Shown here one piece after another: positions 37,477 to 47,917 of a stretch of 64,000 nt of DNA. Both the position numbers and the translations under genes were made by a program. A model generated the notes under the pieces. The model worked only from the letters and a program-made list of their open reading frames with translations, was not told the origin of the DNA and made no database searches. Source of the stretch: Brasenia schreberi. Its lineage: Eukaryota; Streptophyta; Magnoliopsida; Nymphaeales; Cabombaceae. The stretch lies in assembly GCA_036023115.1 (NCBI GenBank), contig JAYKKT010000064.1:4459501-4523500 (forward strand), read 5' to 3'. How positions within the stretch are numbered: position 1 is the stretch's first letter; each line of letters starts with the position of its first letter.

Positions 37477-39084
37477 CTAGACGGGGTCGGCTACATGGAT
37501 TCTTTGTTTCCACAGATCTCTATCGTGTGCCATGTTAGCAGTTAACTCCCAATAAGCTAGATCATTCTTTATTGTTTCTTTCCAACACTTTTGTGGTCGT
37601 CCTCTACCTCTTTTAATACTTTCCAAATTTAGGTTTTCTAACCTTCTTACAGGTTCTTCTTTTGATCTTCTTTCTATATGTCCAAACCATCTTAAACGAT
37701 ATTCTCTCATTTTATCCTCTATTGGTGCCACTCCTAATTTGTTTCTAATAACCTCATTATGTATACGGTCTTTTCTTGTATGACCACTCATCCATCTCAA
37801 CATCTTCATTTCTGTCACAGACATCTTTTGTACATGTTGATGATTAACTGCCCAACACTCAGAACCATAAAACATGGCAGGCCTAACTGCTGCTCTATAA
37901 TATTTACCTTTTAATTTTAATGGTATCTTCTTGTCACAAAGAATACCTGATGCTCCTCTCCATTTTAACCAACCAGCATTAATTCTATGTGTAACATCTC
38001 CATCAATTCTTCCATCACTTTGAAAAATTGACCCTAGGTATTTAAAACTTTCCTTTTGGGGAATGCAATGTGTGCCAATTTTACTTTCTATGTCCTCTGA
38101 AGTAGCCAAATGATCAAACTTACATTCCATATATTCTGTCTTTGTTCTACTAAGTCGGAGGCCTTTGTTTTCTAATGTTTCTCTCCATAGTTCCAATTTT
38201 CTATTAACTTTTTCCTTAGACTCCTCCACTAATACAATGTCATCTGCAAATAACATACACCAAGGTACTTCATCTTGAATATGTTTTGTTAACTCATCCA
38301 TCACCATTATAAATAAGTATGGACTTAAAGTTGATCCTTGATGTAACCCAATATTAACTTCAAAGAAGTCTGTCGTTCCTTCATGAGTCCTCACACATGT
38401 TTTTGCACCATCATACATGTCTCTTATAAGGTTAATATATGTCAATGGGATACCTCTTTTTTTTAAAGTTCTCCAAAGAACCTCCCTCGGTACCCTATCA
38501 TAAGCTTTTTCTAGATCAATAAATATCATGTGAAGGTCTTTTTTTTTTGCTCTAAAATGTTCCATAAGACGTCTCAAAAGGTGAATCGCTTCAATAGTAG
38601 ATCTACCAGGCATAAATCCAAATTGGTTCTCTGTTGTACTTGATACTTGTCTTAACCTACGTTCAATAATTCTTTCCCATAATTTCATAGTATGACTCAT
38701 TAACTTGATACCTTGATAATTCGCACAATTTTGAATGTCTCCCTTGTTTTTATATATGGGTATAAGTGTACTTGCTCTCCATTCCTCGAGCATCTTTTGG
38801 TTTTTCCATATTTCATTAAATAGTCTTGTGAGCCAAGTGATTCCTATTTCTCCTAGTATTTTCCAAACTTCTATAGGAATATTATCTGGTCCTACCGATT
38901 TACCACTCTTCATATGTTTAAGAGCCTCTTTGACTTCATTCTTTTGAATACGTCGGTAGAAATTGTGGTTTATATACTTTTCTGACTTGGCTAAATCTCC
39001 TAAACTAATACTAACATCTTTATTTTCATTAAAAAGATTATAAAAATAGTTTTTCCATCTATTTCTTATATCATCATTTGCCAC
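37477..39084 (-). CDS. RTE reverse transcriptase of LINE copy B
   Basis: A 535-residue open frame. Fingers and palm motifs run in order: [16 protein letters not shown], then [33 protein letters not shown] (first catalytic Asp), [13 protein letters not shown] and [11 protein letters not shown] (catalytic Asp pair). The thumb follows with [12 protein letters not shown], and a C-terminal part with [19 protein letters not shown] and [10 protein letters not shown]. All catalytic residues are present. It differs from copy A at about 14 residues. The ATG used is internal; the natural protein would be fused to the endonuclease, in the same frame upstream, across a TAG at 39364-39366. Confidence 0.92.
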   Translation of the reverse strand: MANDDIRNRWKNYFYNLFNENKDVSISLGDLAKSEKYINHNFYRRIQKNEVKEALKHMKSGKSVGPDNIPIEVWKILGEIGITWLTRLFNEIWKNQKMLEEWRASTLIPIYKNKGDIQNCANYQGIKLMSHTMKLWERIIERRLRQVSSTTENQFGFMPGRSTIEAIHLLRRLMEHFRAKKKDLHMIFIDLEKAYDRVPREVLWRTLKKRGIPLTYINLIRDMYDGAKTCVRTHEGTTDFFEVNIGLHQGSTLSPYLFIMVMDELTKHIQDEVPWCMLFADDIVLVEESKEKVNRKLELWRETLENKGLRLSRTKTEYMECKFDHLATSEDIESKIGTHCIPQKESFKYLGSIFQSDGRIDGDVTHRINAGWLKWRGASGILCDKKIPLKLKGKYYRAAVRPAMFYGSECWAVNHQHVQKMSVTEMKMLRWMSGHTRKDRIHNEVIRNKLGVAPIEDKMREYRLRWFGHIERRSKEEPVRRLENLNLESIKRGRGRPQKCWKETIKNDLAYWELTANMAHDRDLWKQRIHVADPV

Positions 39085-39363
39085 TAGAATTTTTTCATCC
39101 TCGTCTTTTATGCATCTAACATAATTAAGATCTTTAGTTTTCTTATCTCTAGCCCTAGCTATCCTAAAAATGTCTCTTTCACCCTCTTTTGAGTTGAGTT
39201 TTTTATATAAGTCCTCCCAAATCTTAGCTTTTGCTTCACTAACGGCCTTTTTTGCTTCCTTCTTTGCTTTCTTATAAGCTTCTAAAGTTTCACTAGTTTT
39301 CTTAGCATAATGTAATTTGTAACATGCCCTCTTTGCCTTGATTTTGTTTTGTACTACTTCACT

Positions 39364-40442
39364 CTACCACCAAGCTTCTTTTTGTGCCGGTACACCTCCC
39401 TTAGATACCCCTAACACATCTTTCGCCACTTTCCTAATATGTATAGCCATATTGTTCCACATATCACAGGGTGTGCCAACATAATTCCAAACATCTCCTT
39501 GAAGGACTTTCTGTTTAAATATATCTTCTTTTCTCGCTTTTGAGGTTCCACCATTTAGTCCGAATAGCTCGATGCACTCTTTTCTTCTTTGTCCATTTTT
39601 TTATTTGTAAATCCATAACTAAAAGTCGATGTTGGGTGGTTAAGCTTTCTCCTGGAATTACCTTACAATCTTTACAACACGCTCTATCTTTTTTTCTACA
39701 AATAAAGTAATCAATTTGTGTTTGTGATAAGCCACTCTTATAAGTAATTAAATGTTCATCTCGGTTTTTGAAGATTGTATTGACTATAAAGAGATCAAAT
39801 GACATAGCAAAATTTAAAATCTCCCTACCTTCCTCGTTTATATCCCCATAACCAAAGTTTCCATGAATCCCTTGATATCCTAATGCCTCTTTACCGACAT
39901 GTCCATTTAAATCTCCTCCTAAACAAATCATCTCCCTTTGTGGAATCTTTTGAAACACCTTATCTAACTCTTCCCAAAAAACTGTCTTTATACTATCTTC
40001 TAGTCCTACTTGGGGTGCGTAAGCACAAACTATATTCAAAACCTCTACTCCTAACACTAATTTCAATGTCATGATTCGGTCACCATATCATTGTATGTCT
40101 ACTACACTCTCCTTTAAATCTTTATTTATGATAATACCAACTCCGTTTCGGGCCTTTTCTTTACCTGAGTACCATAATTTAAAACCTGTATCCTCTATCT
40201 CCTTTGCTTTTTCTCCAACCCATTTTGTCTCTTGTAAACATAGAATATGAATCTTTCTCCGAATCATAGTATCTACCACCTCCATTAGCTTACCCGATAA
40301 TGTTCCGATATTCCAAGAACCAATACGAATCTTATTATCTAGGACTAGCTTCCTTACCCCCCGCATCCATCCATAATCAAAATGCGGAGACCCTCTCTGA
40401 AAATTTTTCACTACATTCGGGCGGCAATGTAGCGGGACTAAC
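39364..40442 (-). pseudogene. Broken RTE endonuclease of LINE copy B
   Basis: The apurinic-type endonuclease is recognisable: RIGSWNIGTLSG, LCLQETKWVGEKA (catalytic Glu), CLGGDLNGHVG, QTQIDYFICRK and TTQHRLLVMDL. A TGA at 40088-40090 replaces the CGA arginine codon seen in copy A, a CpG-type transition. One extra T in the run near 39530 shifts the frame before the EAWW end. The copy could not make its own nicking enzyme. Confidence 0.88.
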
Positions 40443-40669
40443 TTCTGAACATTTATTAATGATGAGAAAAAGTATCTAACAGATGTGCAAAAGAGAATTA
40501 AATGTATAGCTATTACCGTTTTTCAAATGTTTCGTCAACTACAGTTTTTGGGTTCAAGTAAATGTTTGTTATGTGGCATTCATCTGCATCCACAGCCTCC
40601 TGTCTCACCATGGTTCAGTACATTGAACAAGGAGCATCGCAATCGAAGGCTAAATAATCCACCCACTAA

Positions 40670-40779
40670 CCTTTTAGAATCCCATGAATTTTCTGAACAT
40701 GTCCCAGGAGGAAGAAGTGCATCTACTGGCAACTTCACCACTTCGAGCAACTATCACATTAAGCCCATTGATCTGCCCC
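40670..40779 (-). pseudogene. CW zinc-finger exon of a decayed VAL gene
   Basis: After a good 3' splice site (TTTTCAG), the minus strand reads ADQWA, TAA, CDSCSKW, TGA, and one base out of frame KLPVDALLPPGTCSENSWDSKR. The CW consensus is W-x-QCDxCxxWRKLP...PPxWxCxxNxWD. The TAA stands at the Gln and the TGA at the Arg, one base is lost after it, and the Trp codon between PP and TC is gone. These are four separate lesions. Family knowledge: VAL/HSI2 repressors of seed-maturation genes combine PHD-L, B3 and CW domains, and the CW finger reads histone H3K4 methylation. It lies 260 bp from the PHD-L exon and must be non-functional. Confidence 0.82.
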
Positions 40780-41037
40780 CTGAAAATATCATTACCAACT
40801 CTTGCAGTCAATAACATATTAAAAAGGAAAAAAGCATAAGTAGCTCATTATGGTTAACCAAAAAGAACTGATAGCATCAGTGACAAATTAGACATATCCA
40901 ACCTGCAGCTAAGATACAATTAGGGCACCAAAATAAACAAGTACCAGAAAAGCAAAACCAATAAATCATGTACACGCATAGAAGACCAGAAGCTAAAATG
41001 CACCCCTAATGAGGAGAGGAAGACAGGTAAAACTTGC

Positions 41038-41159
41038 CTTGCCACACGAGTTGCAATATCCCCATCCAGTTTCATTGGCATGAAACATGTAACAGAAAAT
41101 GGATTTCCCGTATGATACCCTACAGTCATTGCAATCAATGAAATTTAGGCTGGTCTTTT
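41038..41159 (-). pseudogene. PHD-L exon (C-terminal half) of a decayed VAL gene
   Basis: The minus-strand frame reads FIDCNDCRVSYGKSIFC, then FHANETGW and YCNSCGK. This follows the VAL PHD-L pattern C-x2-C-x3-Y-x2-S-x-FC-x2-FH-x3-GW-x2-C-x2-C-x-K. It ends AAG followed by GCAAGT, the consensus of a GC-AG donor, at the place where VAL genes split CGK from RLHCGC. The next recognisable exon is the CW finger 260 bp on, so the RLHCGC exon and the whole B3 DNA-binding domain are missing. The exon itself has no stop. Confidence 0.75.
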
Positions 41160-41664
41160 CTAATTTTTCCATCAAAAACAGATGTGTAACAGCAGAGAAT
41201 GGAAAAGACATTGGTATTTCATTCATCTTGTTATTTTCATGTTTGATCGTGCATTCAACTAAAATAACTAAGGGACATGAACAAGCTGCTAGTGAATCTA
41301 CGAGGAAAGAAAACTTCAGAATATTGCATGTTGTGCCCCATTCAGGATGACAAAACCTTTAAAAAGGCCAAATGTTCCAATTATACATAATGGAAGAACA
41401 AAAGAAGTTACCAAATAAAAAGGGCTACAAAGGACTCTGAATACTTCTCTTTTTTCTTTAGTTATTCCTGGAATGATACAGAGGTTGGAAGCATAGCAGT
41501 AGAACAATAGGAACAATCCAAAAGCTGAATGGTAGGTACAATCTAAATTATAGTATCAACTATCCACACAAAGTTTTTTTACCGCATAAGTTAACCTGAT
41601 CTGGAACTCCTTCACCATAACTACAACAACAACAACAACAACAACAACTAAGCCTTTTCCCATA

Positions 41665-43272
41665 CTAGACGGGGTCGACTACATGGATTCTTTGTTTCCA
41701 CAGATCTCTATCGTGTGCCATGTTAGCAGTTAACTCCCAATAAGCTAGATCATTCTTTATTGTTTCTTTCCAACACTTTTGTGGTCGTCCTCTACCTCTT
41801 TTAATACTTTCCAAATTTAGTTTTTCTAACCTTCTTACAGGTTCTTCTTTTGATCTTCTTTCTATATGTCCAAACCATCTTAGACGATGTTCTCTCATTT
41901 TATCCTCTATTGGTGCCACTCCTAATTTGTTTCTAATAACCTCATTATGTATACGGTCTTTTCTTGTATGACCACTCATCCATCTCAACATCTTCATTTC
42001 TGTTACAGACATCTTTTGTACATGTTGATGATTAACTGCCCAACACTCAGAACCATAAAACATGGCAGGCCTAACTGCTGCTCTATAATATTTACCTTTT
42101 AATTTTAATGGTATCTTCTTATCACAAAGAATACCTGATGCTCCTCTCCATTTTAACCAACCAGCATTAATTCTATGTGTAACATCTCCATCAACTCTTC
42201 CATCACTTTGAAAAATTGACCCTAGGTATTTAAAACTTTCCTTTTGGGGAATGCAATGTGTGCCAATTTTAATTTCTATGTCCTCTGAAGTAGCCAAATG
42301 ATCAAACTTACATTCCATATATTCTGTCTTTGTTCTACTAAGTCGGAGGCCTTTGTTTTCTAATGTTTCTCTCCATAGTTCCAATTTTCTATTAACTTTT
42401 TCCTTAGACTCCTCCACTAATACAATGTCATCTGCAAATAACATACACCAAGGTACTTCATCTTGAATATGTTTTGTTAACTCATCCATCACCATTATAA
42501 ATAAGTATGGACTTAAAGTTGATCCTTGATGTAACCCAATATTAACTTCAAAGAAGTCTGTCGTTCCTTCATGAGTCCTCACACATGTTTTTGCATCATC
42601 ATACATGTCTCTTATAAGGTTAATATATGTCAACGGGATACCTCTTTTTTCCAAAGTTCTCCAAAGAACCTCCCTCGGTACCCTATCATAAGCTTTTTCT
42701 AGATCAATAAATATCATGTAAAGGTCTTTCTTTTTTGCTCTAAAATGTTCCATAAGACGTCTCAAAAGGTGGATCGCTTCAATAGTAGATCTACCTGGCA
42801 TAAATCCAAATTGGTTCTCTGTTGTACTTGATACTTGTCTTAACCTACGTTCAATAATTCTTTCCCATAATTTCATAGTATGACTCATTAACTTGATACC
42901 TCGATAATTTGAACAATTTTGAATGTCTCCCTTGTTCTTATATACAGGTATAAGTGTACTTGCTCTCCATTCCTCGGACATCTTTTGGTTTTTCCATATT
43001 TCATTAAATAGTCTTGTGAGCCAAGTGATTCCTATTTCTCCTAGTATTTTCCAAACTTCTATAGGAATATTATCTGGTCCTACCGATTTACCACTCTCCA
43101 TATGTTTAAGAGCCTCTTTGACTTCATTCTTTTGAATACGTCGATAGAAATTGTGGTTTATATACTTTTCTGACTTGGCTAAATCTCCTAAACTAAAACT
43201 AACATCCTTATTTTCATTAAAAAGATTATAAAAATAGTTTTTCCATCTATTTCTTATATCATCATTTGCCAC
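41665..43272 (-). CDS. RTE reverse transcriptase of LINE copy A
   Basis: A 535-residue frame with the same motif order as copy [50 protein letters not shown] and [11 protein letters not shown]. All three catalytic Asp residues are present. The C-terminal part holds CxxC-like and basic segments ([10 protein letters not shown]). It is in frame with the endonuclease 279 bp upstream, but two TAG codons intervene. Confidence 0.93.
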   Translation of the reverse strand: MANDDIRNRWKNYFYNLFNENKDVSFSLGDLAKSEKYINHNFYRRIQKNEVKEALKHMESGKSVGPDNIPIEVWKILGEIGITWLTRLFNEIWKNQKMSEEWRASTLIPVYKNKGDIQNCSNYRGIKLMSHTMKLWERIIERRLRQVSSTTENQFGFMPGRSTIEAIHLLRRLMEHFRAKKKDLYMIFIDLEKAYDRVPREVLWRTLEKRGIPLTYINLIRDMYDDAKTCVRTHEGTTDFFEVNIGLHQGSTLSPYLFIMVMDELTKHIQDEVPWCMLFADDIVLVEESKEKVNRKLELWRETLENKGLRLSRTKTEYMECKFDHLATSEDIEIKIGTHCIPQKESFKYLGSIFQSDGRVDGDVTHRINAGWLKWRGASGILCDKKIPLKLKGKYYRAAVRPAMFYGSECWAVNHQHVQKMSVTEMKMLRWMSGHTRKDRIHNEVIRNKLGVAPIEDKMREHRLRWFGHIERRSKEEPVRRLEKLNLESIKRGRGRPQKCWKETIKNDLAYWELTANMAHDRDLWKQRIHVVDPV

Positions 43273-43551
43273 TAGAATTTTTTCATCCTCGTCTTTTATG
43301 CATCTAACATAATTAAGATCTTTAGTTTTCTTATCTCTAGCCCTAGCTATCCTAAAAATATCTCTTTCACCCTCTTTTGAGTTGAGTTTTTTATATAAGT
43401 CCTCCTAAATCTTAGCTTTTGCTTCACTAACGGCCTTTTTTGCTTCCTTCTTTGCTTTCTTATAAGCTTCTAAAGTTTCACTAGTTTTCTTAGCATAATG
43501 TAATTTGTAACATGCCCTCTTTGCCTTGATTTTATTTTGTACTACTTCACT

Positions 43552-44796
43552 CTACCACCAAGCTTCTTTTTGTGCCGGTACACCTCCCTTAGATACCCCT
43601 AACACATCTTTCGCCACTTTCCTAATATGTATAGCCATATTGTTCCACATATCACAGGGTGTGCCAACATAATTCCAAACATCTCCTTGAAGGACTTTCT
43701 GTTTAAATATATCTTCTTTCTCGCTTTTGAGGTTCCACCATTTAGTCCGAATAGCTCGATGCACTCTTTTCTTCTTTGTCCATTTTTTTATTTGTAAATC
43801 CATAACTAAAAGTCGATGTTGGGTGGTTAAGCTTTCTCCTGGAATTACCTTATAATCTTTACAACACGCTCTATCTTTTTTTCTACAAATAAAGTAATCA
43901 ATTTGTGTTTGTGATAAGCCACTCTTATAAGTAATTAAATGTTCATCTCGTTTTTTGAAGATTGTATTGACTATAAAGAGATCAAATGACATAGCAAAAT
44001 TTAAAATCTCCCTACCTTCCTCGTTTATATCCCTATAACCAAAGTTTCCATGAATCCCTTGATATCCTAATGCCTCTTTACCGACATGTCCATTTAAATC
44101 TCCTCCTAAACAAATTATCTCCCTTTGTGGAATCTTTTGAAACACCTTATCTAACTCTTCCCAAAAAACTGTCTTTATACTATCTTCTAGTCCTACTTGG
44201 GGTGCGTAAGCACAAACTATATTCAAAACCTCTACTCCTAACACTAATTTCAATGTCATGATTCGGTCACCATATCGTTGTATGTCTACTACACTCTCCT
44301 TTAAATCTTTATTTATGATAATACCAACTCCGTTTCGGGCCTTTTCTTTACCTGAGTACCATAATTTAAAACCTGTATCCTCTATCTCCTTTGCTTTTTC
44401 TCCAACCCATTTTGTCTCTTGTAAACATAGAATATGAATCTTTCTCCGAATCATAGTATCTACCACCTCCATTAGCTTACCCGATAATGTTCCGATATTC
44501 CAAGAACCAATACGAATCTTATTATCTAGGACTAGCTTCCTTACCCCCCGCATCCGTCCATAATCAAAATGCGGAGACCCTCTCTGAAAATTTTTCACTA
44601 CATTCGGGCGGCAATGTAGCGGGACTAACTTCTTTACCCACACCCGTCCATGATGTGGGAACCCTCTCTGCAATTGATTCACTACATTCGGGCGAAAATG
44701 TAGTGGCCCTTGCTTACTTCTTTCTGCATTCGAGCTCTGCAGCACGTCGCTAGGCGGGGACGCCCCAAAGCAATGCTCATAATTTTTGTAATCCAT
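43552..44796 (-). CDS. RTE endonuclease of LINE copy A
   Basis: A 414-residue frame beginning MDYKNYEHCFGASPPSDV, with a basic N-terminal leader and then an apurinic-endonuclease-type domain: SWNIGTLSGK, CLQETKWVG (catalytic Glu), CLGGDLNGHVG (Asp and Asn), QTQIDYF (Asp) and TTQHRLLVMD (Asp-His pair region). The domain would nick the target DNA to prime reverse transcription. It is complete and undamaged up to EAWW, then meets TAG. The first ATG lies about 115 bp inside the element. Confidence 0.93.
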   Translation of the reverse strand: MDYKNYEHCFGASPPSDVLQSSNAERSKQGPLHFRPNVVNQLQRGFPHHGRVWVKKLVPLHCRPNVVKNFQRGSPHFDYGRMRGVRKLVLDNKIRIGSWNIGTLSGKLMEVVDTMIRRKIHILCLQETKWVGEKAKEIEDTGFKLWYSGKEKARNGVGIIINKDLKESVVDIQRYGDRIMTLKLVLGVEVLNIVCAYAPQVGLEDSIKTVFWEELDKVFQKIPQREIICLGGDLNGHVGKEALGYQGIHGNFGYRDINEEGREILNFAMSFDLFIVNTIFKKRDEHLITYKSGLSQTQIDYFICRKKDRACCKDYKVIPGESLTTQHRLLVMDLQIKKWTKKKRVHRAIRTKWWNLKSEKEDIFKQKVLQGDVWNYVGTPCDMWNNMAIHIRKVAKDVLGVSKGGVPAQKEAWW

Positions 44797-45296
44797 GTTG
44801 TAGAAATCCGACGAAGTTTTACGCTGGCTGTCGGAAGCCTAACACAACCCTCCTCCTTTATCCGGGCTTGGGACCGGCAATGCAAGGGTGATCCCTTACA
44901 TGGGCGGAGTTTCCTTCACCATAACTACGACAAACCAAATCTCATGGGAACTTTTAGTTTATTATCAATATGACTTGACCAAAGATCAAATCGAGACTGC
45001 CAACAAAATTCATCCTTCCCATGGTAAATGCCCCAAGGCCTCTTCAACATCCTTGAATCTATTTCAAATTGGCTTTATCTAAACATTAGGAATCACAGGA
45101 TCTCGTCTGATTCAAGCGGATACAGGACCTCAACATGCGTAGACTGGCCCTGGCAATTACTTCCTTTTTTTGGTAAGGAAAAAATTGCTTCTAGAAGATC
45201 GGAATCACTGAGCATTATTTTGGTAACTGAACATTATTTTCTCTGCTGGCATCACTTCTCATACTTTTTCTGCAACATCAAGGCATCTTTGTTAGG

Positions 45297-45373
45297 AAAA
45301 AGTTCTTGTACAACAACAACAACTAAGCCTTTTCCCATACTAGACGGGGTCGGCTAAGAAAAAAGTTCTTGTA
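45297..45373 (-). mobile_element. 49-nt RTE stub with target-site duplication
   Basis: Only the last 45 or so bases of the RTE 3' end (tail plus CTAGTATGGGAAAAGGC block on the minus strand) are present at 45311-45359. AAAAAGTTCTTGTA stands on both sides (45297-45310 and 45360-45373). It is a genuine insertion that aborted almost at once. Confidence 0.9.
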
Positions 45374-45861
45374 TTTTACAAAATTTTGAAGATATCAAGT
45401 TCATTCACCTGACCATGGCCTTTTGATTCTAAACCGTAGAAACACTGACCGAACATACCAAACCCATAAATAAAAAAACTAAAAACACGTTACAAGTGTT
45501 CTCCATGGCACCGTTGCATTGAAATTTATAAACCATAATTTAGAATGTACAAGGTTCTTTTCTGCATACGTCCCCAAAAAATTCCCATCATTATGCTACC
45601 ACGGCATGAAGATGCATCAATTGTCATCAGTCATAATATTATGTCAAGATCATGCTATTTGAAGAACACATGCAACAATCAAAGGCTTATAACATGAGGT
45701 CCTTAGGTTGCATATAACACGAGGGTTTTGATTTGTTGCAGTAGTTTACTGTAGTCAGGAGGTCCTTAGGTTGCATATGACACGAGCAACACAAGCATTG
45801 ACAAACAGGATAATCCCAGCAACTACGTCTCAATCAGTCAGGCAAGAAGGGACCAAGAAAT

Positions 45862-46455
45862 ACAACAACAACAACAACTAAGCCTTTTCCCATACTAGAC
45901 GGGGTCGGCTACATGGATTCTTTGTTTCCACAGATCCCTATCGTGTGCCATATTAGCAGTTAACTCCCAATAAGCTAGATCATTCTTTATTGTTTCTTTC
46001 CAACACTTTTGTGGTCGTCCTCTACCTCTTTTAATACTTTACAAATTTAGTTTCTTTAACCTTCTTAGGGGTTCTTCTTTTGATCTTCTTTCTATATGTC
46101 CAAACCATCTTAAACGATGTTCTCTCATTTTATCCTCTATTGGTGCCACTCCTAATTTGTTTCTAATAACCTCATTATGTATACGGTCTTTTCTTGTATG
46201 ACCACTCATCTATCTCAACATCTTCATGATTAACTGCCCAACACTGAACCATAAAACATGGCAGGCCTAATTGCTGCTCTATAATATTTACCTTCTAATT
46301 TTAATGGTATCTTCTTATCACAAAGAATACCTGATGCTCCTCTCCATTTTAACCAACCAGCATTAATTCTATGTGTAACATCTCCATCAATTCTTCCATC
46401 ACTCTTAAAAATTGACCGTATTTAAAACTTTCCTTTCGGGGAATGCAATGTGCCA
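45862..46455 (-). mobile_element. 5'-truncated RTE LINE copy
   Basis: About 590 bp of RTE 3' sequence on the minus strand, from the (TTG)n tail back into the thumb region of the reverse transcriptase ([13 protein letters not shown] sequence). It has a small deletion near 46225-46250 and a lost stretch near 46415. No convincing target duplication was found. Confidence 0.88.
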
Positions 46456-46885
46456 GAATAATAGAAAAGGTGCCAGAATTCCTTGCAATCTACTCTACAA
46501 AATGAGTTTTGAATTATACACGATCTGCAATATAAAAAAAGCCCGCTGCTACTCAACACAAATATGGTGTCCATACTCTTAAGATTAATCTAACAACCAC
46601 CGAACATCCAAATGAGCAACCATCCGTGTAAATGACATATTGTATTGGTATGAAGCACTAGCAAACATCTCCAAATCACATTCGTCAACTAGAAACACTG
46701 CCATAATCATACAAAATCAAAATTTTCAACAGAACCACACGGGAAAAAGAAAGAACTTTGTGTATGAAAAACTCTTGTTTCTCATAAACAGATAACCAAC
46801 GCCAGTTGATACCAATACCAACATCACAAACACAACCAGAAGAAAGGAAGAAACTGTAAACTAAAGATCGACGTGAAGGGACTAC
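46456..46885. other. Intron-like sequence of the VAL relic
   Basis: AT-rich sequence between the truncated LINE and the first VAL exon. No gene or repeat is recognised. Confidence 0.4.
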
Positions 46886-46889
46886 ATAC

Positions 46890-47035
46890 TCATAAGTATC
46901 AAACAGATTGAGATGCCGCCCGATTGTGGCGGCCACCCATTCCTCCACCAACTCGTCGAAGTCGCCCCACAACTCGGATTCAGGCAGGCCCCTGCATCTT
47001 CACCTACCTCCTTTACTTTCCTCGCCTGAGCATCA
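46890..47035 (-). pseudogene. PHD-L exon (N-terminal half) of a decayed VAL gene
   Basis: The minus-strand frame reads EDAGACLNPSCGATSTSWW, then RNGWPPQSGG. This matches the VAL/HSI2 start CMNxSCGxTST-x-WKKGWPLRSG. No ATG is in frame before an upstream TAA, although AGGTAG just before GTGAAGATG could be a 3' splice site following a leader intron. A good donor (A then GTATGT) ends the exon at 46890; joining it to the exon at 41159 keeps a frame but adds about 12 residues not usual in the family. The intron would be 5.7 kb and contains three RTE insertions. Confidence 0.7.
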
Positions 47036-47039
47036 ATCT

Positions 47040-47600
47040 TTTAAGCAAAAGGGACCGATTGTCGCTCACCTACGCCGAACCGAAGAAAAGAAAGCACAAC
47101 GATCTCCTCTTTTCCCTCCGTCCCTTTGCACCCTTCCAAAAACCCAATACCCCACGAAGCTGCCCATTTCTCTGGCGCTCCAGGATCTGGAGGGAGTGAT
47201 ATTTTTGCCATCGGAATCGCTCGCAATCAACTCACCATCTCCCGGCCGAGGAGGGGTGTGCATGCATGAACGCGCGATCAAACTCTTTTATTTTCATTAC
47301 TCAACACCATAGTTTTTGACTGACTAAGATTTCACCACAAATTTCTCAGTGAATAATTGCACTTTATTCAAATGATTCCAACAAACAAGCATCACGGAAA
47401 CAACGATAACGACAAATATATCAAGTGCTATCATATTACATTGTCTTCATCCTTATATGGTTTCCGTTTCAGATGCACCACACGGGAAAAGAAGAAAAGA
47501 TTGTCGGAATCGAATACTTTTGCACCCAAATCCGACGATCAACGCCTCCGAAAAGACGCACCTTCACACCCATCGATCCGCCATCAGATCGGACGGATTA
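47040..47600. other. Region between VAL relic and the coiled-coil gene
   Basis: It probably holds the old VAL promoter or leader and the 3' flank of the next gene. No further coding sequence is recognised on either strand. Confidence 0.4.
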
Positions 47601-47605
47601 GATGA

Positions 47606-47917
47606 TCATGCATCATTCAATCGGTTGAGCCCGCGAAGCTGATCGGTGACCTGAACGACCTCTTCACGCATGCTGCGGATGACATCGAGCGGGAGTGATC
47701 CGATCTTCTCGAGAAGAGACGCCATACGGAACTGAAGGCGCGCAAGCTCCTGCAGTAAGGCGCCCAATTCGCCGTGTAACTGCATCCTCTCATCGAGATA
47801 GTCCTCCTCTAGCCCTTCATTGTCCAACTCCTCGCCCTCCCGCCGTTGATACGCCAAGAAAACACCTTCTTCGAGAAGCCTCCGCCTCTCCCTCTCCCTC
47901 TCCCTCTCCTTCCCCAT
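47606..47917 (-). CDS. Small charged coiled-coil protein, unknown function
   Basis: A 103-residue frame starting [18 protein letters not shown]. The Arg-Glu run is encoded by CTC/CCT-rich repeat DNA. The rest is well-composed protein: DERMQLHGELGALLQELARL and FRMASLLEKIGSLPLDVIRS then MREEVVQVTDQLRGL, with leucines spaced as in an amphipathic or coiled-coil helix. No family is recognised. In frame just upstream stand codons for RKKKKRKVQ, preceded by a possible 3' splice site (ACCACAG), so an upstream exon could add a basic, nuclear-signal-like segment; otherwise the frame closes at TAA 45 bp upstream. The transcription unit is not proven. It is expected to lie head-to-tail upstream of the VAL relic. 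Confidence 0.6.
   Translation of the reverse strand: MGKERERERERRRLLEEGVFLAYQRREGEELDNEGLEEDYLDERMQLHGELGALLQELARLQFRMASLLEKIGSLPLDVIRSMREEVVQVTDQLRGLNRLNDA

Larger units (their letters stand above)
37446..40442 (-). mobile_element. RTE-clade LINE copy B, nearly complete
   Basis: About 3.0 kb on the minus strand, flanked by TTCTGAACATTTATTAAT at 37428-37445 and 40443-40460 (18 bp, perfect). Relative to copy A it lacks about 300 bp at the 5' end. The order is endonuclease, spacer, reverse transcriptase, C-terminal domain, and a short 3' end finishing in (TTG)n on the coding strand. Single-polyprotein RTE elements with this EN (often mis-annotated as craniofacial development protein 2-like) are common in plants. 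The reverse transcriptase frame is intact, but the endonuclease part has a nonsense codon and a frameshift. Confidence 0.93.
41625..44911 (-). mobile_element. RTE-clade LINE copy A, full length
   Basis: About 3.29 kb on the minus strand with a perfect 17-bp target duplication, TCCTTCACCATAACTAC, at 41608-41624 and 44912-44928. It has the whole 5' leader (about 115 bp before the first ATG), an endonuclease-reverse transcriptase coding region and a short 3' end with eight TTG units. Two in-frame TAG codons (43552-43554 and 43405-43407) separate the endonuclease and reverse transcriptase frames. It sits in what would be the first intron of the VAL gene relic, antisense-compatible with it (same strand). 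Confidence 0.95.

Noticed and set aside
36700..40442. One single rearranged LINE
   Set aside because: The plus-strand piece and the minus-strand copy are separate: the latter has its own perfect 18-bp target duplication starting after the former ends.
40485..40814. Plus-strand 109-codon frame that reads like protein
   Set aside because: It is antisense to the CW-finger relic, and the minus strand explains the composition.
46908..47312. Plus-strand proline-rich frames
   Set aside because: They are antisense to the first VAL exon (CLNPSCG on the minus strand) and have no domain of their own.
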